In this document: piece after piece, positions 60,640-64,000 of the stretch
Numbering within the stretch: position 1 is the stretch's first letter
Layout: each line of letters begins with the position of its first letter
From: Coriolopsis trogii
Lineage: Eukaryota; Basidiomycota; Agaricomycetes; Polyporales; Polyporaceae
Assembly: GCA_020543525.1 (NCBI GenBank)
Contig: JAHYIO010000007.1
Coordinates: 434,001-498,000, forward strand
Length of the DNA stretch: 64,000 nt
Direction of reading: 5' to 3'
The notes under the pieces: model-generated
What the model was told of the DNA's origin: nothing
Databases searched by the model: none
Seen by the model: only the letters and a program-made list of their open reading frames with translations
Translations under genes and position numbers: made by a program

Positions 60640-60905
60640 ATGGTAGAAATATGTCAATAAACATATTCTGACATATATAACATATAAATAAAACATAGTC
60701 CCACATATTGAAGAACATAGCTTGACATAGCCCAACATATCCAACATATGAATAAACATAATCTAACATATAAAATAAACATAGCCCAACATAAGAATAA
60801 CATAGCCTAACATGATATATGGAAGACAATACAAACATATATTGTCATATAAATCAATATATCTTGACATTGGACAAACATAGCCTGACATATAGATGAA
60901 CCTAA
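60640..60905. repeat. Degenerate AT-rich minisatellite
   Basis: Irregular tandem units of roughly 15-27 bp based on AACATAGCCCAACATAT, with insertions; about ten units can be picked out by eye. Confidence 0.7.
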
Positions 60906-61043
60906 TAGATGCAGCTGACAATATAGAGTTCAACAACATGCAGATTGTGTCAGAAAACTTAAGAAGGTCACTCAATATGGGATCAGTACACAGCATATAA
61001 AGTATATAAAGCCTCAAAGTTGATTGCTTCTATGGCTCAGTGG

Positions 61044-61221
61044 TATTACACCCTATGCCTCTCTGGCTATATTGCCCCAAACCCCAAACCCCAATCAGTA
61101 TATCCTTCCTCCGCACATCACGGTACTTTGAGTTTATCAGTGATCCATAGTTCTATCACAATGTTACTATCAGTACATCATGCAATGGATATCATGGTCC
61201 TGATTCTCATCCATACTCCAT
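61044..61221 (+). repeat. Dispersed repeat, copy 2
   Basis: Second copy of 23411-23605, same orientation. Confidence 0.7.
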
Positions 61222-61259
61222 CTGAGCTGTATCAACTCCGTGATGGCTCAGCGCCAAGA

Positions 61260-61600
61260 CTTAGTTAGACCTAGTACTATATAAGTCCAGCTGTAATACC
61301 ATTATATCTCAGTTCAGATATCTTGTTACTACTCCCATAATCCAGTGTTCTCCTTTCACCTGCACTGCCAAGTCTATCCTTCAAACTCCAGTCTTCTCAG
61401 AACACCACTTAGCTCTGAACTTGCCCTCTCAATATTGGACTCAAGTTTGACCTTGTACTCTATATCTGCTCGTCTCCAATCTCTGACCCCGACCTCCATT
61501 AGTCCCTTGTCTGTAAATTGAGGATACTAGGCAATTTCCTCAGGGCATTGCTGATAGCTTTGCCAAAGTCCTCAACTCTGCTGGTCCCAGACATTTTGCA
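61260..61600 (-). repeat. Mutated LTR relic of the chromovirus family, - copy
   Basis: Keeps the TATA block (TACTATATAAGTCC), the self-primer block (CTCAGTTCAGATATCTTGTTAC, one CpG changed to CpA) and the GCATTGCTGATAGCTTTGCC region. Inverted relative to 60268-60500, about 760 bp away. Confidence 0.78.
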
Positions 61601-64000
61601 ACTCCAAGCAATCTCCATTGTCTGGTCCGGTATGTCCCTAATAAGTGTCTATAGCATTAAATGCCATTTGGTTTGGCTCTTGGGCCCTGGGTTTAATTTC
61701 TGCAGCAGCCAAAATGCAACAACTATATTTGACAGGTAAGTCAGATAAAGGTAAGTAATTTATACTGGTTTTGTTACTCCATTAGAAAAGATATATGGAA
61801 AGTGCATTGACAAAACCTGTTTGTCAATATGTTTAAATCTTAGAGAGCCTTGAACTGTTCCATGAATGTTTGCCACAGTGCATTTGCTGCTGCCATGTTA
61901 AAGTGAAAAAGGCTAGGAACAAAAACCATGGATTAAAGATGGTTGAATAGGCTGTGCTTGATAGACTGGCACATGCAAGCTGATAGTACATGTTTGTAGG
62001 TTCCAAAGTCACTGTGTATGATTGTCACAAACTCTGACAGATTGATGAGATCCTCTAATAAGCCTCATCCAGTGAAAGTCTTACTGTCAGTGTCACTAAC
62101 ATCTGCTTGCACAAGCATGTCTTGAATAGCCAAGATGTTTTTGGAGACCTAAGACTGATTAAGATCCATAGTCTAAAGCAGAATCTGGTAGAGTTTCTTC
62201 AGAGGGATTGTCTCTACCCTTTCCAGTGCTGCAAGAGTAATACCATGGTCCTTGGAGAGCCTCCTAGGAATATGCTTTGATAGTATCTTCCTAAAGAACT
62301 AGGACTAAAAATAGCCCCACTGGCTCAACTCTTGAAGGGACTTTGGAGCGGGATCAGGATAGAGAGTGTACAAGTGCTATAACATTATGTGTGGGTTGAA
62401 AAGGTGAGGATCAGGGGCATATATGTTGAGGTCCAATTGTTCCAATAGCAGTCATAAGCAGTGCAAGTCTTCCAGCATGACCCCATGCCTAAGAGCAAGC
62501 AATGTGCCCCCAGTCAGATTGATCAAGCTGTCCACAGGTTTGGCCACACTTGGAATTCTGGCATGAAACTAGAACTCAAGGTTGTTGTAGGCATAAGAGA
62601 CAAGAAGGGTTTGTCCAAGAGTGTGAATCTCCACCTATGCATCCAACAAAAGTGACTTCACTCCATGATATATTGAGCTCAGTAAGACTGATATTCCCAG
62701 ACATGAAAGCACTTTGATTACCTTCTTGGGCATATTTGCAGCATGCAAAAATATTCCAATAGTGCTCTGGAATGTGTTGCAATGCTGGTTTTGGGTTATA
62801 TGAATACTAAGATTGCTGAGACAGTATGCTATAATCTGAGTGTGAATTCTTCTCGGCTACACTACTACAAAGCCTGCTATCAATGTACAAGGTTGATAAT
62901 TCTATACATCATGACTCTTGCACACAAACACTTTCACTTCATAGCAGCCACATCCAACTGCCATGTCTCAGATACCTCCTCCTCTAACCCTTTCTAGTAC
63001 TCTGCACCAGAATCCTCCTTGCCATCAATGTCCATTCTCTCCTCCAAAGTTGGTGCAGCAGCAGTAGGCACATCTCTAAGGAGACATTATATAAGCTCCC
63101 AGACCTCTGGTGTGTCATGCTGCATTTGACTTACCAAGTCTTCTATGCAGAAGTTACATACTTGAGCAGGCTCTGCCAGGGAGGTGGCAAAATGCCATCT
63201 ACTCTGTGGATGTGAGAGAGCAAGCACCTGCTTGCTGTAGAATATGCACATAGTCTTATGTACCTAATCACATGTTGCATGTGACATTGTCAGATGGTGG
63301 CAAAAGCTGGAGAAGATGGCTCTAACATTCAATACAAGATCGGTGAGTAGTGTGCGTGCCAGTGTGTGCCACTTCAAGTACAGGAAGAAACAAATAAGCT
63401 CAGTGAGAGTAATACAGTGGGCTTCAAGGTGCATGAAAATATCAAGCAGAATCATGCCTTGGTTCATGGTGCTATATAGATTGGAGGTTGGTAGCAAAGA
63501 AGAGCTTGTTGGATGCAAACTTACCAAATGGAGTATATCCATGGGCATTTATCAGCCTGAGCCCCATTGTTTACTCGTGTTTGGTACCAGCCATCTTAGA
63601 GGGTTAAGGCCCAACCACTTAGACATGTAACCTCCTCCTTCTTTGTCTAGCACTAATTAACTTAGTCTGTCCCTTGCCTTAGCATTCTGGCCTCAACCCA
63701 AGAAGATGAATAGGCAGAAGCTTGTCACATGCATCTTTCTTAGGCAAGGTCACGTGATCTTGTTACCTGCCATTGGTCATGTGACCTGGTTACAGCTATA
63801 TGTTGCAGTGTATGTCTTACCTTCTATATATGAGCATTGACTATAACTTCTTTGTTACTGCACTATAGAATATAAGAGTAGTAATATTAGAATCAGCACA
63901 AGAAGGGCTATATCTTGGTATTATAATATGTCCAGATATATTTTTATACATCTCTAACTTTTCCAATTTGGGCAAGTGTATATAAGCACCTTAATATAAT
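61601..64000. other. AT-rich gene-poor end of window
   Basis: No gene recognised. Short open frames around 62460-62660 and 63264-63630 look like decayed coding sequence but match no family I can name. Confidence 0.45.

Noticed and set aside
61830..63600. Scattered protein-like pieces possibly from a decayed transposon or DUF-type gene
   Set aside because: Too many stops and frame changes to name a family.

Overview
The window looks like nuclear DNA of a filamentous basidiomycete, probably an Agaricomycete. The evidence is intron-dense genes (introns of about 45-80 bp with GT..AG ends), an actin gene cut by seven introns, a KDZ-type transposon with the CxC cysteine cluster typical of mushroom genomes, and a chromodomain Ty3/gypsy element. 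No species is claimed.

There are two compartments. Bases 1 to about 21,730 are GC-rich and gene-dense with housekeeping genes: the 3' end of uracil phosphoribosyltransferase, NEP1/EMG1 (18S rRNA methyltransferase), SEC14, actin (minus), RPN10, NDUFB7-type complex I subunit, SCO1 (minus), a decayed membrane-protein gene (minus), CGI121 of KEOPS (minus), a membrane-anchored PDI-like protein, and a 1211-residue PPR protein. Exon joins for NEP1, SEC14, actin, RPN10, NDUFB7, SCO1, CGI121, PDI and PPR were worked out by hand and all close in frame. Two inverted duplications (611-2327 and 13335-14137) sit between these genes.

From about 21.7 kb to the end the DNA is AT-rich and holds almost only mobile elements and relics. 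Two solo LTRs of one family keep 5-bp target duplications. Two Tc1-like transposase relics, an integrase relic, a MITE, an HSP70 pseudogene and several mutated LTR pieces follow. The centrepiece is a minus-strand chromovirus (28380-45286) with both LTRs and a CCAAA target duplication. Its pol gene is split by a 9.4-kb KDZ DNA transposon (33090-42499) with ~610-bp inverted termini and an 8-bp target duplication CCTCGATG.

The chromovirus shows (i) a primer-binding site matching a sequence inside its own LTR about 30 bp downstream of a TATA box, as expected for Tf1/sushi-type self-priming; (ii) a canonical-form -1 slippery heptamer at the gag stop; and (iii) a spliced gene on the opposite strand, between pol and the 3' LTR, encoding a coiled-coil protein with a fungal zinc-cluster-like cysteine pattern. 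The KDZ element has a transposase broken by stop codons but an apparently intact second cargo gene of 636 residues. Differences between the LTR copies are mostly CpG to TpG/CpA, suggesting decay through cytosine methylation.
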